Positions 39,294-48,218 of a DNA stretch of 64,000 bases are shown one piece after another. Every line of letters begins with the position of its first letter. Position 1 is the first letter of the stretch. The notes beneath the pieces are model-generated. The model did no database searches. It worked only from the letters and a program-made list of their open reading frames with translations, and had not been told where the DNA came from. The translations under genes were made by a program, and so were the position numbers. The DNA is taken from contig NZ_CP146078.1 in the NCBI RefSeq assembly GCF_037023725.1, positions 30,903-94,902 of the forward strand, given 5' to 3'. The stretch is from Pseudomonas bubulae (lineage in GTDB: Bacteria; Pseudomonadota; Gammaproteobacteria; Pseudomonadales; Pseudomonadaceae).

Positions 39294-40021
39294 GCATTTT
39301 CAATCGCCGCAAAGACGCGGAAACAGAAGTAGCCGGCGCAACTTTAGCCGCTAAAGAGAAAGTCAATAATCCGTATCTCAATGCTCGCCGTTCGTGGAAT
39401 GGTCATGTGATGGGAGTTATGTCTTCTCTCCAGGTATGGCAGACCGTGGGGATCGTTTCCTTGCTAATTGTCATGGGGGCAGTAGGCGGCATTGCTCACA
39501 TTGGCGCGCAATCAAAGATCATTCCTATGGTGTTCCAACAAGATGCCTCGGCCAACACGGTTTCCGTGACTTTGCTGGATCGGGTGCCTGATGCAGTTCT
39601 GACCGACTATCAAGCAGCGGTGACAAACTTCATCAGCAACACACGGTTGGTAACTCCAGATGTAAGCCTCCAGCGAAAAGCCGTGCTGGCCTCTTATGCG
39701 TACCTTGCCCCGCAAGATCCGGCAACGATGAAGGCCAATGAATTCCTCAATGGCTCCCCTGAGCGGAACCCGTTCAAGCGCGCGGAAAACGAAACCGTGT
39801 CGGTTGAGATTCGATCTGCTCTGCCACAAACCAAAGACACCTGGCAGGTGGATTGGACTGAGACAGTTCGCAGCCGTGACGGCTCGCTCAAAGGCAAGCC
39901 GTACAACATGCGAGCGCTCATCAACGTCTATCAAAACAAAGATTTGTCAGTAGACAAAAACACTTTTGTGAACGGGCACTTCATCTTCATTCGCGACTTT
40001 AACTGGTCGAAACAACTTTAA
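39290..40021 (+). CDS. trbF: TrbF channel protein (VirB8 family)
   Basis: 243 residues. Short cytoplasmic head, one helix (VGIVSLLIVMGAVGGIAHI), and a periplasmic VirB8 domain (NPFKRAENETVSVEIRSALP, TWQVDWTETVRSRDG). A KorB-type site TTTAGCCGCTAAA at 39343-39355 is embedded in codons encoding LAAK in the cytoplasmic head. Confidence 0.92.
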   Translation: MSIFNRRKDAETEVAGATLAAKEKVNNPYLNARRSWNGHVMGVMSSLQVWQTVGIVSLLIVMGAVGGIAHIGAQSKIIPMVFQQDASANTVSVTLLDRVPDAVLTDYQAAVTNFISNTRLVTPDVSLQRKAVLASYAYLAPQDPATMKANEFLNGSPERNPFKRAENETVSVEIRSALPQTKDTWQVDWTETVRSRDGSLKGKPYNMRALINVYQNKDLSVDKNTFVNGHFIFIRDFNWSKQL

Positions 40022-40041
40022 TCCTGGGGCGGACACTCCAT

Positions 40042-40938
40042 ATGAAAAAGACACTGATTTCCTCGTTAATTGCCGGCGTTCTTTTGCCAGGTTTTGTACA
40101 AGCCGCCGACAGCCAAGCGGATATGGCAAACAAGTATTTTGCCCCGGACACTGTGAAGCTGACCCCGCAGGAGCAAAAAGCTATCGGGATCGGCAAAAAA
40201 TGGCAGACCGGCCAAGCGACTAGCAACGCGACACCAGGCGGCGACGGCGCCATTACCTTCCTATATGGCAGTGGGCAAACCCAAGTGGTCTGCGCTGTCC
40301 TCCAGGTCTGCGATATCTCCTTGCAGCCTGGTGAGCAGTTCAACACGCTGAACGGTGGCGATCCTCGTTTCACCGTTGAGCCTGGCATCAGCGGCTCCGG
40401 TGCAGACCAAACCGTTCACTTGATTTTGAAGCCGCTCGACGTGGGCCTGGATACCGCGCTGGTCGTGATGACCGACCGCCGTACTTACCACTTCCGTCTG
40501 CGTTCAACTCGCAATGAAAGCATGCCTTACGCGCGCTTCATGTATCCCGAAGATGCTGCTGCCAAGTGGGCATCGATTCGGAATGCCGAGGCTAAAGACC
40601 GTCACGACAACACTATTCCTCAAACCCGGGAATACCTGGGCAACTTGGACTTTAACTACTCCATCGACGGCAAGGCGCGCTGGAAGCCGGTGCGTGTCTA
40701 CAACGACGGCACGAAAACCATCATTGAAATGCCCGATGGCATGCGTCAAAGCGAGTCTCCAACCCTGCTGGTAGTACGTCGCGACGGCGGCATCTTCCGA
40801 GATGCTGAAACGCAAATGGTCAACTACCGCGTCCAGGGCAATCGCTATGTGGTGGACACGATTTTCGACAAGGCAATTCTCGTTGCCGGCGTCGGGTCGA
40901 GCCAGGACAAAATCACCATTGAGCGGGAGGCCAAGTGA
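40042..40938 (+). CDS. trbG: TrbG channel protein (VirB9 family)
   Basis: 298 residues (RK2 297). Signal peptide MKKTLISSLIAGVLLPGFVQA, then VirB9-type beta domains: FLYGSGQTQVVCAVLQVCDI, QPGEQFNTLNGGDPRF, RTYHFRLRST, and the C-terminal RPTLLVVRRDGGIF-like segment. Part of the outer-membrane core with TrbH and TrbI. Confidence 0.93.
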   Translation: MKKTLISSLIAGVLLPGFVQAADSQADMANKYFAPDTVKLTPQEQKAIGIGKKWQTGQATSNATPGGDGAITFLYGSGQTQVVCAVLQVCDISLQPGEQFNTLNGGDPRFTVEPGISGSGADQTVHLILKPLDVGLDTALVVMTDRRTYHFRLRSTRNESMPYARFMYPEDAAAKWASIRNAEAKDRHDNTIPQTREYLGNLDFNYSIDGKARWKPVRVYNDGTKTIIEMPDGMRQSESPTLLVVRRDGGIFRDAETQMVNYRVQGNRYVVDTIFDKAILVAGVGSSQDKITIEREAK

Positions 40939-41399
40939 TGCGCAAAGTTCTCCTAATCACGGCACTGATCGCCGGCTTGAGTGGGTGCGCAACAAATTCC
41001 CCATACGGGAATTATTCGGCAGCCCCGGCCGCGCATGACAAAACCATGGCGAACGACACCGTTGCGCACCTGGTCACGATGTATCCGCCTGCGCGGACTC
41101 GTTTGAACATCATGCAGCCCACCGAAGATGCCTACGGAACGGCCTTGATAGCGCTTCTGCGCGCCTGCGGCTACTCCGTGAACGAGTACGCGCCGGAGGC
41201 AGCCAAGAAGGCGCAGCCGGCCACTCAGGCGGCATTCGCTCCCGGCGTAGACCTGCGCTATGTCGTTGACTCGCTCGCACCTGCCGCAGACCTGTACCGG
41301 GTCACGGTGGTGGTGGGTAGTCAACCGATCAGCCGAGCCTACATTCCACAAAAAAACGGGACTGTCGCAGCGGCGGGTTCCTGGGCGCGTAAGGAGTAA
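40938..41399 (+). CDS. trbH: TrbH lipoprotein (VirB7-like role)
   Basis: 153 residues. MRKVLLITALIAGLSGCATN is a lipoprotein signal with lipobox LSGC. The body (HLVTMYPPARTRLNIMQPTE, YGTALIALLRACGYSVNEY) matches TrbH. The ATG overlaps the trbG stop (TGATG); a GTG one codon earlier is an alternative. It anchors the core complex in the outer membrane. Confidence 0.88.
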   Translation: MRKVLLITALIAGLSGCATNSPYGNYSAAPAAHDKTMANDTVAHLVTMYPPARTRLNIMQPTEDAYGTALIALLRACGYSVNEYAPEAAKKAQPATQAAFAPGVDLRYVVDSLAPAADLYRVTVVVGSQPISRAYIPQKNGTVAAAGSWARKE

Positions 41400-41404
41400 T
41401 TGCC

Positions 41405-42820
41405 ATGGCTGACACCGACCAAATGTCGCCGGATTCGTCGCCAGGCGCTTCCAGCAAAAAAACCGGCGTGCGCCGGGTGAACAATGTGCCTTTGATGATT
41501 GGCATTGCGGTTCTCGCGCTCTTTATGGGCCTTATCGCAATGGTGGCCGTCAAGCGTTCCAATCAAGCCAACGTGGAACATGCAGCGACCACGCAAGGGA
41601 AGGGCGGGGATAGCTCTCTGATGGCTGCCGATATCGTCGGAGGTCGCGCAGACGGCTTGATCGCAGAAGCCAAGACTGAGCCGCCGCTTTTGCCTCCGGC
41701 CGATCCGCAAGCGCCTACTGCGCCTAATGGGGTGTCTGTAGCTCGCGTAGATAATCCGAACGCGCCACCGCAACCACCACGCGGTAACGGCGGTCAACGC
41801 TCGCCGGAAGATCAAGAAGACGAACAACTGCGTCAACGGAAAATGCAGCTTTTCCAAACCGCAGTGGGAGCCAAAACGGCAATCACACTGCCGGATATGA
41901 GCCGTGTCGGCACCGGCACGACTGCTGATGCTCCGCAAACCCCGGATGAAATGGTTGATCGCATTGCGCAGGTCCGTCGGCAAATCGACCAGCAGCGCGC
42001 GACCGATCCAAATGCGGCCTATCAGGCCCAGCTTCGCCAGGTACAAGGGAACATCGGCAGCGGGGGTAGTGGTGGCGGTATGGGTGGCGGCCGTTCGGGC
42101 GGATCGTCGGGCATGATGCTCGCATCGTCGTCCAGCGACACCGGCAAGGACTACAGCACTTTTGACGGCAAAGGCAAAAAAGATCGTTGGGCGTTGGACT
42201 CCAAAATGGAAGCCCCGACTACACCGTTCGAGATTCGGGCCGGTGCTGTCATTCCTGGAATCATGCTGAGTGGCATCAACTCTGATCTGCCAGGCCAAAT
42301 CATGGCGCAGGTATCGCAGGACGTGTACGACACGGCCACCGGCAAATACCTGCTTATTCCTCAAGGGACGCGCATGGTCGGCACCTACTCCAGCGATGTT
42401 GCCTTTGGACAAGAAGGCGTACTGATTGCCTGGCAGCGTCTGGTATTTCCTGATGGCAAAGCTTTGGACATTGGAGCTATGCCAGGCGCAGATATGGCCG
42501 GCTACTCCGGCTTCCGAGATAAGGTGAATCATCACCTGTGGCGGGTCTACGGATCGGCTCTGTTCATGGCCGGCATCACCGCAGGCGCTTCCATGGCAAC
42601 TGACCAAGGCAACAGCAACTCTTTTGGCGACCAGCAACCTTCGGTTAGCAGCGAATTGAGTTCAGCCCTTGGGCAGCAACTGGGCCAAGTGTCTGCGCAA
42701 ATTATCTCTAAAAACCTGAACATAGCCCCGACAATCGAAATTCGTCCTGGCTATCGCTTTAACATTGTCGCTGTAAAAGACGTGACATTCACCAAGGCTT
42801 ATCAGTCGTTTGACTACTAA
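41405..42820 (+). CDS. trbI: TrbI channel protein (VirB10 family)
   Basis: 471 residues (RK2 463). N-terminal helix (VPLMIGIAVLALFMGLIAMV), a Pro/Gln/Gly-rich periplasmic linker with GGGSGG stretches, and the VirB10 C-domain (FEIRAGAVIPGIMLSGINSD, LPGQIMAQVSQDVYDTATGK, LIPQGTRMVGTYSS, RPGYRFNIVAVKDV). Spans both membranes as the channel scaffold. Confidence 0.94.
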   Translation: MADTDQMSPDSSPGASSKKTGVRRVNNVPLMIGIAVLALFMGLIAMVAVKRSNQANVEHAATTQGKGGDSSLMAADIVGGRADGLIAEAKTEPPLLPPADPQAPTAPNGVSVARVDNPNAPPQPPRGNGGQRSPEDQEDEQLRQRKMQLFQTAVGAKTAITLPDMSRVGTGTTADAPQTPDEMVDRIAQVRRQIDQQRATDPNAAYQAQLRQVQGNIGSGGSGGGMGGGRSGGSSGMMLASSSSDTGKDYSTFDGKGKKDRWALDSKMEAPTTPFEIRAGAVIPGIMLSGINSDLPGQIMAQVSQDVYDTATGKYLLIPQGTRMVGTYSSDVAFGQEGVLIAWQRLVFPDGKALDIGAMPGADMAGYSGFRDKVNHHLWRVYGSALFMAGITAGASMATDQGNSNSFGDQQPSVSSELSSALGQQLGQVSAQIISKNLNIAPTIEIRPGYRFNIVAVKDVTFTKAYQSFDY

Positions 42821-42836
42821 CCGCAAGGAGCAAGTT

Positions 42837-43619
42837 ATGTTTTCTAAGAATTCAATTTTAGCGGCTAAAGTTTTCGCACTTTCCACGACAGTTGCTTTTT
42901 TGGTTTGCCAACCAACTTCGGCAGATATTCCAGTAGCTGACGGCTTGAACCTGAGCCAAACAACTGTCACAGCAGTGAACCAGGTTGCGCAAGTGACAAA
43001 GCAGATTGAGCAATACAAAACCCAATTGCAGCAGTACGAAAACATGCTACAGAACACCGTCGCACCGGGTGCTTACATCTGGAGCGAAGTTAATAGCGTA
43101 ATTAACAAGGTTGTGTCTGCCCAACAAACCCTTGATTATTACAAAAACCAATCGGGGTCGATTGACCGGTACTTGTCACAATATGAAAACGTCAATTATT
43201 ACCGGAATTCGCCATGTTTCCAGATTGGCGGATGCTCTGATAGCGAGCGGGAAGCTCTGGAGACACGCCGCGAAAATAGCTCCGATGCGGTGAAACGGGC
43301 AAACGCGGACGTAATCAAAAGTGTCGATCAGCAACAACAGACGCTGAACACTGATGCCCAAAAGCTGCAACAGCTCCAATCTCAAGCCACGACCGCAACA
43401 GGCCAGATGCAGGCACTTCAAGCTGCTAACCAGTTAGCCGCAGCGCAGGGCAATCAGCTTCTGCAAATCCGTGGAATGTTGCTGGCACAGAATCAGGCCG
43501 CAGCAACCTTGGCGCAACAACAAGCCGACCGCCAGGCTCAAGAAGACGCCTCGTCTACGAAGCTTCGCGAAAAATCCAATATCACCAGGACTGAGCCGTC
43601 TACCTGGTCGTTTAAGTAA
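42837..43619 (+). CDS. trbJ: TrbJ channel protein (VirB5-like)
   Basis: 260 residues from ATG 42837 (AAGGAG upstream). Signal peptide MFSKNSILAAKVFALSTTVA, then a helical Gln-rich body (VAQVTKQIEQYKTQLQQYEN) with one Cys pair (NSPCFQIGGCSD). VirB5-like minor pilus or adhesin component. A KorB site (42857-42869) lies in the signal-peptide codons. Confidence 0.9.
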   Translation: MFSKNSILAAKVFALSTTVAFLVCQPTSADIPVADGLNLSQTTVTAVNQVAQVTKQIEQYKTQLQQYENMLQNTVAPGAYIWSEVNSVINKVVSAQQTLDYYKNQSGSIDRYLSQYENVNYYRNSPCFQIGGCSDSEREALETRRENSSDAVKRANADVIKSVDQQQQTLNTDAQKLQQLQSQATTATGQMQALQAANQLAAAQGNQLLQIRGMLLAQNQAAATLAQQQADRQAQEDASSTKLREKSNITRTEPSTWSFK

Positions 43620-43632
43620 CTAAGGGGTATTT

Positions 43633-43836
43633 ATGCAAATCAAACGCCTTGTAACTGCGTCCCTATTAGTTCTCCTTGCAGCCGTTAGCGGCTGCAAGGA
43701 GGAAAAGGACGAAGTAGCCAGTCCAAATTGCTCCAATCCCGCAATTGCCAGTGATGCGTCCAAGTGCCCACGCCAGGACGGCAATATTACTCGCAGCCAG
43801 CCGAAAACCTGGTCCATGGATAGCGAGAAAAAATGA
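43633..43836 (+). CDS. trbK: TrbK entry-exclusion lipoprotein
   Basis: 67 residues (RK2 69). Lipoprotein signal MQIKRLVTASLLVLLAAVSG before C, then a short charged, two-Cys body (CKEEKDEVASPNCSNPA, SKCPRQDGNITRSQPKTW). RK2 TrbK blocks entry of related plasmids. Its C-terminal motif (NITRSQPKTWSM) echoes the TrbJ end (NITRTEPSTWSF). Overlaps trbL by 4 bp. Confidence 0.85.
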   Translation: MQIKRLVTASLLVLLAAVSGCKEEKDEVASPNCSNPAIASDASKCPRQDGNITRSQPKTWSMDSEKK

Positions 43837-45350
43837 TGAAAATGACCAAGCCAGGAAAAGCCACTTGTGCGGCGGCACTAGCCGTACTTGGCTTGTTTCT
43901 CATCCCCGAAGTAGCGCTTGCGGCTGCTGACACCGGAATCATGGATTCGGTGATGGGCAAATATCAACAAGCTGCAAGCGCCTGGGGTGCCAGGATGGTG
44001 TCCTATGGCTCCTGGATTTTTTGGGGGCTAGCTCTAATAAGCATGGTTTGGACTTACGGCATGATGATCTTGCGTAAAGCGGACATTGGTGAGTTCTTTG
44101 CTGAAACCATTCGTTTCTTTGGAACACTGGGCTTCTTCTACTGGATTCTATTGAATGGCCCTGCAATATCTGACGCCGTTATCAAGAGCATGTGGATGAT
44201 GGGTTCAGCCGCAGTAGGGGGAGCGTCGAGCTTCACGCCCTCTGGAATCACCGATATTGGCTTTGACATCTTTTTCAAAGCTCTTGATGAATCATCGTCG
44301 TTCTCTCCGGTAGACAGCGCCGCTGCAATTATAATAGCGGGCTGTGTCCTGGTCGTGCTGGCACTTGTGGCCGTAAACATGCTTTTGCTGTTTGTTTCAG
44401 CGTGGATTCTTATGTACGGCGGAGTTGTTTTTCTTGGCTTCGGCGGCTCCCGCTGGACTTCCGATATAGCTATCACCTATTACAAAACAGTCCTGGGGAT
44501 TGGTGCTCAGCTCATGGGGATGGTGCTTCTTGTTGGTATCGGTAAGACCTTTATTGACCAGGCATACGCCGGGATGAGCGAAGGCATCAACCTAAAAGAG
44601 CTGGGCGTGCTGGGTATCACCGCAGTGGTACTGCTGTATCTAACTAACAAAATCCCCCCAATGCTGGCCGGGATCGTTGGTGGTGCGTCTACTGGTGGGG
44701 TCGGTGGCTTTGGTGCCGGTGCAGCCATGGGCGCCGCCGTCGCCGCCGCTGGTATCGCTGCAGGTGTTGCCAGTGCAGGTGCGTCTATGGCCTTGGGCGG
44801 CGCCGCTAACCTCGCAGGCGCAGGATCTGCACTCAAGGCCGCTTTCCAATCCGCCCAAGAGAACATGGGCGGTGGCGGTGGTGGCAGCGGCGAAGGTGGC
44901 GGCGCTGGTGACACTGGCAACATCGGCGGATCTGAGGGCGGCGGTGGCGGCAGCGGTGGTGGTGGCGGCTCTAGCTTTGGTCAGGCTATGGGCACAGCTG
45001 GACGCTTCGCGGCCGATATGGCTGGCAGCTTGGCAAGTGGCGCGAAAGAGGGTCTATCTGCAAAAGCATCCTCGATGGCAGCAGCAGCTAATGAGCGAGT
45101 CAGCAACACCGTGGGCGGAAAGCTCGCATCTGAAATCAATGGTACTGCCGGCCAGGCTCGCGCAGACCAACAAACCATGGCGCAGGCTGCCGCGATCAAT
45201 CAGCAACAAGCTCTCCAGGAAGCCCGTGACGTGGTTGCTCAACACTCCAGTCCAGCGGCGGACGTAGCCCCTCAATTCGACGGCGACAGCGTGGGTAGTG
45301 GCAGCAACAACAATGATGAAATTAACGCATTCGTTAACGGAAAAGCATAA
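43833..45350 (+). CDS. trbL: TrbL polytopic channel protein (VirB6 family)
   Basis: 505 residues. Signal-like start, then five or six membrane helices from about residue 45 to 320, followed by a long Gly/Ser/Ala-rich tail (GGGGSGEGGG stretches) that ends in a hydrophilic segment (QFDGDSVGSGSNNNDEI). VirB6-type inner-membrane pore component. Slightly shorter than RK2 TrbL (528). Confidence 0.92.
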   Translation: MMKMTKPGKATCAAALAVLGLFLIPEVALAAADTGIMDSVMGKYQQAASAWGARMVSYGSWIFWGLALISMVWTYGMMILRKADIGEFFAETIRFFGTLGFFYWILLNGPAISDAVIKSMWMMGSAAVGGASSFTPSGITDIGFDIFFKALDESSSFSPVDSAAAIIIAGCVLVVLALVAVNMLLLFVSAWILMYGGVVFLGFGGSRWTSDIAITYYKTVLGIGAQLMGMVLLVGIGKTFIDQAYAGMSEGINLKELGVLGITAVVLLYLTNKIPPMLAGIVGGASTGGVGGFGAGAAMGAAVAAAGIAAGVASAGASMALGGAANLAGAGSALKAAFQSAQENMGGGGGGSGEGGGAGDTGNIGGSEGGGGGSGGGGGSSFGQAMGTAGRFAADMAGSLASGAKEGLSAKASSMAAAANERVSNTVGGKLASEINGTAGQARADQQTMAQAAAINQQQALQEARDVVAQHSSPAADVAPQFDGDSVGSGSNNNDEINAFVNGKA

Positions 45351-45360
45351 GGACATAAAC

Positions 45361-45660
45361 ATGAAAAAAGTTATTAGTGCCACGTTAATTACTATCGCTT
45401 TAGCAGCCCAAGCCGCACCGGCTTTCGCTAAAGACCCATGCGAAACCGTTCTTTGTATGGCCGGAATGCTGCAAGGGCAGGGCACCGTTGACGGCTGCGA
45501 CGGCCCGGTTAAGGACTTCTTCAGCATTGTCAAAAAGAAGCATGGCAAGTTCAAACCTGATGCAACTCAGGATGCCCGTAGGGAGTTTGTCAACCAGTGC
45601 GAAAGTGACAATGGCTGGGGTGACAAGATTGCCGATAAATACGGCAAAGTTCGGATGTGA
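45361..45660 (+). CDS. trbM: TrbM, short form
   Basis: 99 residues. Signal peptide MKKVISATLITIALAAQAAP, then AFAKDPCETVLCMAGMLQGQ, and a Cys at VNQCESDNGW: the TrbM core of a secreted Cys-rich protein. RK2 TrbM is about twice as long (195), so the C-terminal half is missing, yet the frame is clean and the spacing to trbN (10 bp) is operon-like. Role in pilus assembly or phage sensitivity in RK2. Confidence 0.82.
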   Translation: MKKVISATLITIALAAQAAPAFAKDPCETVLCMAGMLQGQGTVDGCDGPVKDFFSIVKKKHGKFKPDATQDARREFVNQCESDNGWGDKIADKYGKVRM

Positions 45661-45670
45661 GGTAAGACAT

Positions 45671-46327
45671 ATGCCATTTCTTGATCTGCCACCACAAATG
45701 CAAGAGCGCGTCGTTTGCTCCGTTACGGCCGCCATCAAGTACGAGGTTCCCGCGAACCTGGTTCTCGCCGTGGCAGAAAAAGAAGGCGGCAAACCAGGCC
45801 AGCGGGTGAGAAATTCCAACGGCACTGATGACGTAGGAGCTATGCAGTTCAATACCGCCTACCTGCGCGATCTAGAGCGTCAATACGGCATTACGGCTGA
45901 TGACGTTGCGCAGGCGGGTTGCTACTCCTATGACCTGGCCGCGTGGCGGTTGCGTGGTCATATCCGCAATGACTCCGGCGATTTGTGGACACGCGCAGCT
46001 AACTACCATTCACGCACGCCCCAATACAATGCGCCGTATCGGGCCGATCTGATGAAAAGGGCTGAAAAGTGGGGAACCTGGTTGTCTGAACGCTTCGTTA
46101 CCTACGATCCGAATGCAGCCGGCGCACCGGCCATCGTCGCCGGCACGGCACCGGTCGAGGGGACGCCAAAGGAAAAGGCTGTAACCATTACTCAAGCCGC
46201 GATCACGGCAATGGCTGAACCTGTCCAGGCGACACCGAAAAAAGTCACTGTGACTCACCATCGTGTCTACAACCAGGCAGCCGAACGCGCATTGGCAGAT
46301 ATGTACGCACCTGGAATGGTGAAATAG
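45671..46327 (+). CDS. trbN: TrbN lytic transglycosylase (VirB1-like)
   Basis: 218 residues from ATG 45671 (GAGGTAAG upstream). LAVAEKEGGKPGQRVRNSNG holds the catalytic Glu; DDVGAMQFNTAYLRDLERQY and WTRAANYHSRTPQYNAPYR complete the fold. No cleavable signal is evident. Opens peptidoglycan for the channel. The C-terminal 60 residues are low-complexity. Confidence 0.9.
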   Translation: MPFLDLPPQMQERVVCSVTAAIKYEVPANLVLAVAEKEGGKPGQRVRNSNGTDDVGAMQFNTAYLRDLERQYGITADDVAQAGCYSYDLAAWRLRGHIRNDSGDLWTRAANYHSRTPQYNAPYRADLMKRAEKWGTWLSERFVTYDPNAAGAPAIVAGTAPVEGTPKEKAVTITQAAITAMAEPVQATPKKVTVTHHRVYNQAAERALADMYAPGMVK

Positions 46328-46337
46328 GGTAGGGGCC

Positions 46338-47069
46338 ATGAATCAGATAGCAGCTCGCATCGCTTCCTGGCCTCGGCCGGAAATTGCCAATGGCACCATC
46401 GAGGCGCTGAAATGGCTCGCCCTGGTGCTGATGATTGGCGATCACATCAATAAATACCTCTTGAACGACACCGTAGCCTGGCTGTACGACGCTGGCCGCC
46501 TGACAATGCCGTTGTTCGTGTTTGTTCTGGCGTACAACCTGGCTCGTCCTGGAGCACTTGAGAGCGGCGCCTATCGTCGCACTATGATTCGGCTGGCTGT
46601 TTTCGGCGCCTTGGCTTCACCGGCATTCCTGGCACTCGGGGGCCTGGTCAACGGTTGGTGGCCGCTGAACATCCTCTTTACCCTGTTCGTCCTGACCGCC
46701 ACGCTTCGCCTGCTCGAAATGGGCCGTCCTCAAGGCTACCTGGCTGCTGGGTTGGCCTTTGCTCTGGGCGGTAGCCTGGTTGAATTTTGGTGGCCAGCTC
46801 TGGCCTTTGGCGTAGCGATCTGGATCTACACAAAACAGCCATCAGTGCCGGCACTGATTCTGGCATTTGTGTCTTGCGCTGCACTTGGATACATCAACGG
46901 CAACCAATGGGCGCTGGCCTCGATCTTGATCCTGTTGGTTGCGCCATTCGTGGCCCTGCCGTGCCCTCGGCTACGTTGGTTCTTCTACGCTTTTTATCCC
47001 GCTCACTTGACCCTGATCTGGCTAGCAAGAATTCCATTGCGACAAGCTGGGTATTTATTCTTTACATGA
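46338..47069 (+). CDS. trbP: TrbP membrane protein (TraX-like)
   Basis: 243 residues, about seven membrane helices. GTIEALKWLALVLMIGDHIN and LTMPLFVFVLAYNLARPGAL are the TraX/TrbP signature with its conserved D-H. F TraX acetylates pilin; RK2 TrbP is linked to pilin maturation but is not needed for transfer in all hosts. The last conserved gene of the trb operon. Confidence 0.88.
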   Translation: MNQIAARIASWPRPEIANGTIEALKWLALVLMIGDHINKYLLNDTVAWLYDAGRLTMPLFVFVLAYNLARPGALESGAYRRTMIRLAVFGALASPAFLALGGLVNGWWPLNILFTLFVLTATLRLLEMGRPQGYLAAGLAFALGGSLVEFWWPALAFGVAIWIYTKQPSVPALILAFVSCAALGYINGNQWALASILILLVAPFVALPCPRLRWFFYAFYPAHLTLIWLARIPLRQAGYLFFT

Positions 47070-47071
47070 TT

Positions 47072-47084
47072 TTTAGTCGCTAAA
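47072..47084. promoter_or_regulatory. Variant KorB-like site after trbP
   Basis: TTTAGTCGCTAAA, one change from the KorB consensus, 14 bp before the start of the next gene. May weakly control it. Confidence 0.55.
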
Positions 47085-47097
47085 GGAAACACCAACA

Positions 47098-47691
47098 ATG
47101 GCACTATCAGACGCAGAAATCGGCATGTTCTCCATAAATCTGAGAAAGACCATCACGGGTTTTTTCTTAGAAAAGAATCAGGCCGGCGAGCCTGGTTATA
47201 TCCTCGAAATGAACGACTCAACACTTGCAACCATGTTGCTTACATCGCATCCAGAATCGTTGGATGACAAAAGCCCGGACGGCTATGCAGCGTTGCCCGT
47301 TGAGGACAAGCACAGCGTTATCGAACGCGCTTTGCAAGCCCTGACGCCTGGTACCGGGCTGACGTTCGACCAGCCTGAAAACGGCCTGTGGGTTCGCGTG
47401 TCGCTGGCACATGAGGGCCGGACACCTCTAAGCCAGGTCGAGGACTACCGCTGGATTAGGCTTACCTCGATTGACCAGGTGATTCCAAAGGTCGCATTAG
47501 GGTCGGGGCAGGATAGTCGCGGGTGGGGATGGAACCTGATGGTGAAGACAAACGGCGGGGATACCTACTACGCAAGCGATAGGACGTACCGGGGGGAACT
47601 GATCCAGTACCCACAAAACGTACTGATTTCAGCGATCAACTCTGCGGTAAAGGCTGAGATTCAGTCCGATGCGCTGCCCAAACTCGTTTAA
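47098..47691 (+). CDS. Hypothetical protein after trbP
   Basis: 197 residues, soluble. MFSINLRKTITGFFLEKNQA, GLTFDQPENGLWVRVSLAHE, DYRWIRLTSIDQVIPKVALG and YYASDRTYRGELIQYPQNVL are regular protein-like sequence with no motif I know. AAGGA about 10 bp upstream of the ATG. It holds the place of upf30.5 in RK2 but is not obviously related. Its 3' end overlaps a resolvase remnant on the other strand by 56 bp, so its C-terminus may have been altered by that junction. Confidence 0.6.
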   Translation: MALSDAEIGMFSINLRKTITGFFLEKNQAGEPGYILEMNDSTLATMLLTSHPESLDDKSPDGYAALPVEDKHSVIERALQALTPGTGLTFDQPENGLWVRVSLAHEGRTPLSQVEDYRWIRLTSIDQVIPKVALGSGQDSRGWGWNLMVKTNGGDTYYASDRTYRGELIQYPQNVLISAINSAVKAEIQSDALPKLV

Positions 47692-48043
47692 CCTGCGCCT
47701 CGCTGCAACCGGCCAGCCTTGCTGTTTCTGCAATGGTTTTGCCGGCTTTTCTCAAGGCCACAATACGGCCGTGTAGCGACTTGTTAACGCGGCGCCCTTT
47801 GTACTTCCCCTCTTGCTGCGCCAGGCGAATACCCTGCCGCTGCCGCTCCCTTCGATTCTCCCAGTCGTCACGCGCGAGCTGTAGCGTGACTTTCAATAGC
47901 AGCTCCTGCATCTGCTCCAGAATGACTTGGGCAACGCCTGTGGTGCTATCGCTCAGGTCGCTAAGATCGACCACACCAGGCACCGCAAAGCGTGCGCCCT
48001 TGCTGCGGATTGTTGAAAAAGACGACCCAGCCTGGCGCCCCAT
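47636..48043 (-). pseudogene. Serine recombinase remnant, catalytic domain missing
   Basis: The minus strand carries FAVPGVVDLSDLSDSTTGVA, LQLARDDWENRRERQRQGIR, GKYKGRRVNKSLHGRIVALR and an HTH (AGKTIAETARLAGCSEAQVK), i.e. the long helix and DNA-binding end of a resolvase/invertase. The N-terminal domain with the catalytic Ser is absent and the sequence changes at about 48040. RK2 has its parA resolvase on this side of trb, so this may be a multimer-resolution gene cut by later insertions. Confidence 0.75.
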
Positions 48044-48218
48044 GCATTGAGTGGTGAAAACGTCGTTTTGGCATGCAGCTACGTCAAATCTGAGCCGAAC
48101 GTACTACGCAGCTCGCAGATTTCAAACTCAAGCGAGTATTTTTTTGACGTGGAATCCGAAGCCGACTTTTTCAACACAATCGGCCAAAAGCGGCCTCCTA
48201 TAGCCAAGGGTTACACTC

